DNA of 64,000 bases, taken from Natronohydrobacter sp. GTDB taxonomy: Bacteria > Pseudomonadota > Alphaproteobacteria > Rhodobacterales > Rhodobacteraceae. The DNA is taken from positions 184,015 through 248,014 of the forward strand of contig JAUVXF010000002.1 of NCBI GenBank assembly GCA_030603695.1. Direction: 5' to 3'. Shown piece after piece: positions 62,279 to 64,000 of this stretch; positions within the stretch are counted from its first letter, which is position 1, and the number at the start of each line of letters is the position of its first letter. The notes under the pieces are model-generated. The model was not told the DNA's origin and did no database searches. It saw only the letters and a list, made by a program, of their open reading frames with translations. The position numbers were made by a program, and so were the translations under genes.

Positions 62279-63886
62279 ATGACACTCTGGAACGAGCTTG
62301 CCAAACATCAGCGCGATTGCGAAGGGCGGCATATATTGGAGTTGTTTGCCGACACTGCCCGCGCCGTTGATTTTACCGTTGCGGCGGGTGACATGCGGTT
62401 GGACTACTCCAAAACCAACATCGATGCGCGCGGGCGGGAATTGCTGCTGGCTTTGGCCGAAGATGCAGGGCTGGGCGCGGCCCGCGCCGCCATGTTCGGG
62501 GGTGAGAAGATCAACGAAACCGAAGGGCGTGCCGTGCTGCATATCGCGCAGCGCGCGGGCGAGGAGGCTGCGATCATGGTGGATGGGGCGGATGTCATGC
62601 CCGATCTGCGCGCCACCCGTGCGCGCGCCTATGCCTTTGCCGATGATATCCGCAGCGGGCGGATCGCCGGGCAGGGCGGCAAGATAACGGATGTGGTGAA
62701 TATCGGCATTGGCGGATCTGATCTTGGCCCGGCCATGGCCACACTGGCACTCGCGCCTTACCACGATGGGCCAAGGTTGCATTATGTCAGCAATGTGGAC
62801 GGCGCACATCTGGCCGATACGCTCAAAGGGCTTGATCCCGAAACCACGCTTGTCATCGTGGCCTCTAAAACCTTCACCACGATAGAGACGATGACAAATG
62901 CCCAAAGCGCGCGCGACTGGATGGCCAAGCGCGTGGCCGATCCGGGCGCGCAATTTGCTGCCGTTTCCACCGCGCTGGATAAAACAGCCGCTTTCGGCAT
63001 TGCGTCCGATCGTGTGTTTGGCTTTGCCGATTGGGTAGGGGGGCGCTATTCGCTTTGGGGGCCAATCGGGCTGGGGCTGATGCTTGCTGTCGGGCCTGAG
63101 CAGTTTGATCGGTTTCTGGCGGGTGGCCGGGCGATGGATGATCATTTCTGCCAAGCGCCCTTGGCCCAGAATATGCCGGTGCTTCTGGCGCTGGTGGGCA
63201 TTTGGCATAACCAGATTTGCGGCCATGCCACCCGCGCTGTGCTGCCCTATGATCAGCGCCTGTCGCGCCTGCCTGCCTATTTGCAACAGTTGGAAATGGA
63301 ATCCAACGGCAAGCGCGTGGGCATGGATGGCCGCGATCTGGAACGCCAATCCGGCCCGATTGTCTGGGGAGAGCCGGGCACGAATGGCCAGCATGCCTTT
63401 TACCAGCTTATCCACCAAGGCACGCGCATTGTGCCCTGTGAATTCCTGCTTGCCGCGCAGGGGCATGAGCCGGATATGGCCCATCAGCATCAGCTGTTGG
63501 CCGCAAATTGCCTTGCGCAATCCGAAGCGCTGTTGCGGGGCCGCGCGCTGGATGAGGCGCGTGGCCTGATGGCGGCAAAGGGGCTAAGCGGGGATGAATT
63601 GGAACGCCAGGCCCGCCACCGCGTTTTCCCCGGCAACCGCCCGTCAACAACCCTGATTTATCCCAAACTGACACCCTTCACCTTGGGCCAGATCATCGCG
63701 CTTTATGAACACCGCGTCTTTGTGGAAGGGGTGATTTTGGGCCTCAACTCTTTCGACCAGTGGGGGGTCGAACTGGGCAAGGAATTGGCCACAGCTTTGG
63801 GGCCAGTGTTGGAGGGCGCGGATGCCTCTGAAAAAGACCCCTCAACGCAAGCGCTTGTGGCTTACTTTCGCGCGCATCAGCAATAG
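62279..63886 (+). CDS. pgi: Glucose-6-phosphate isomerase
   Basis: This 535-residue enzyme interconverts glucose 6-phosphate and fructose 6-phosphate. Its signatures are visible: [46 protein letters not shown] and [24 protein letters not shown], the last containing the catalytic lysine of the PGI signature 2. The start is close to the sequence [13 protein letters not shown]. It ends the zwf-pgl-pgi unit, 44 bases after pgl, and is followed by a strong hairpin. Confidence 0.97.
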   Translation: MTLWNELAKHQRDCEGRHILELFADTARAVDFTVAAGDMRLDYSKTNIDARGRELLLALAEDAGLGAARAAMFGGEKINETEGRAVLHIAQRAGEEAAIMVDGADVMPDLRATRARAYAFADDIRSGRIAGQGGKITDVVNIGIGGSDLGPAMATLALAPYHDGPRLHYVSNVDGAHLADTLKGLDPETTLVIVASKTFTTIETMTNAQSARDWMAKRVADPGAQFAAVSTALDKTAAFGIASDRVFGFADWVGGRYSLWGPIGLGLMLAVGPEQFDRFLAGGRAMDDHFCQAPLAQNMPVLLALVGIWHNQICGHATRAVLPYDQRLSRLPAYLQQLEMESNGKRVGMDGRDLERQSGPIVWGEPGTNGQHAFYQLIHQGTRIVPCEFLLAAQGHEPDMAHQHQLLAANCLAQSEALLRGRALDEARGLMAAKGLSGDELERQARHRVFPGNRPSTTLIYPKLTPFTLGQIIALYEHRVFVEGVILGLNSFDQWGVELGKELATALGPVLEGADASEKDPSTQALVAYFRAHQQ

Positions 63887-63894
63887 ACATAATC

Positions 63895-63924
63895 GCCGCG
63901 GGGGCCCCCAAAGGCCCCCGCGGC
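63895..63924 (+). terminator. Very stable hairpin after pgi
   Basis: A perfect 12-bp stem, GCCGCGGGGGCC against GGCCCCCGCGGC, with a CCCAAA loop. There is no immediate T tract, although T and A runs follow. It probably ends the zwf-pgl-pgi transcript. Confidence 0.7.
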
Positions 63925-64000
63925 CGGGTTTGAAAAATTAAACATGGGTTAGAAAAACATCAAGAGCGGCGGGGGGGGGGCGGTAAAAAAAACAACCCCC
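63925..64000. other. Low-complexity, possibly error-prone window edge
   Basis: These 76 bases contain a run of ten or more G, an eight-A run and a final C run, unlike any other intergenic sequence in the window. No gene or site is recognised. The pattern is typical of a contig end built from low-quality reads. Confidence 0.55.

Overview
The window is typical chromosomal DNA of an alphaproteobacterium of the order Rhodobacterales (Rhodobacter/Roseobacter lineage). The signs are high GC with strong G/C third positions, a GTTC-N7-GTTC SOS box, a PmtA-type phosphatidylethanolamine methyltransferase, a TrgA-like protein, DUF6525 and DUF2927 proteins, an Entner-Doudoroff-type zwf-pgl-pgi operon, and two copies of a short intergenic repeat (AGGATATTTG, two bases, CCAAGATGAAA) that I associate with this family. 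I see no insertion sequence, prophage, integrase, rRNA operon or CRISPR array. One tRNA gene (Gly, anticodon CCC) is present. Coding density is very high, and no stretch of 300 bases lacks a gene. The last ~75 bases are homopolymer-rich and look like a contig edge.

Layout. 0-13.4 kb: tail of a form II CoxL-like molybdenum hydroxylase with its FAD subunit, a glutathione transferase, YciB, a long Ala/Pro-rich membrane protein with PilM/GspL-like and PilP/GspC-like ends, MetY, a TPR-sulfotransferase, two divergent lipoprotein lytic transglycosylases, a DUF6525 protein and a COG0523 zinc GTPase behind a Zur box. 13.5-21 kb: class I aldolase, tRNA-Gly, ssb, a lytic transglycosylase, a class V aminotransferase, photolyase-cfa, TrgA-like and MocA-like genes. 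21-27 kb: a branched-chain amino-acid-type ABC transporter operon with an unrecognised exported protein inside it and the MocA-like gene at its end. 27-39.4 kb: guaA, glycerate kinase, fabG-acpP, tex, rimO, an SOS-boxed ImuA-like gene without imuB, an I78-like lipoprotein, an aldo/keto reductase, gph, dtd and fructokinase.

39.4-45 kb holds the most unusual unit: one minus-strand run of a 26-residue membrane peptide, XpaC-like protein, TelA, DUF2927 lipoprotein, SPFH-GYF protein and a double zinc-ribbon membrane protein. 45-50 kb: an RluB-type pseudouridine synthase, hisB-hisH, deoD and rpsB-tsf with a structured rpsB leader. 50-56 kb: a SulP transporter and the divergent znuA / zur-znuC-znuB locus, with very His-rich segments in both ZnuA and ZnuC and two Zur-like boxes between them. 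56-64 kb: an MsbA-like ABC exporter, pmtA, erpA, dgt and zwf-pgl-pgi.

Functional links. Zinc homeostasis joins two distant loci: the Zur-like palindrome in the znuA/zur gap recurs 15 bases upstream of the COG0523 GTPase 40 kb away. DNA repair and stress are represented by photolyase-cfa, ssb, the SOS-boxed ImuA-like gene and tex. Central carbon flow is covered by zwf-pgl-pgi, class I aldolase, glycerate kinase and fructokinase. Cell-wall remodelling is represented by three lytic transglycosylases. All functional calls come from reading the sequence; no database search was run.
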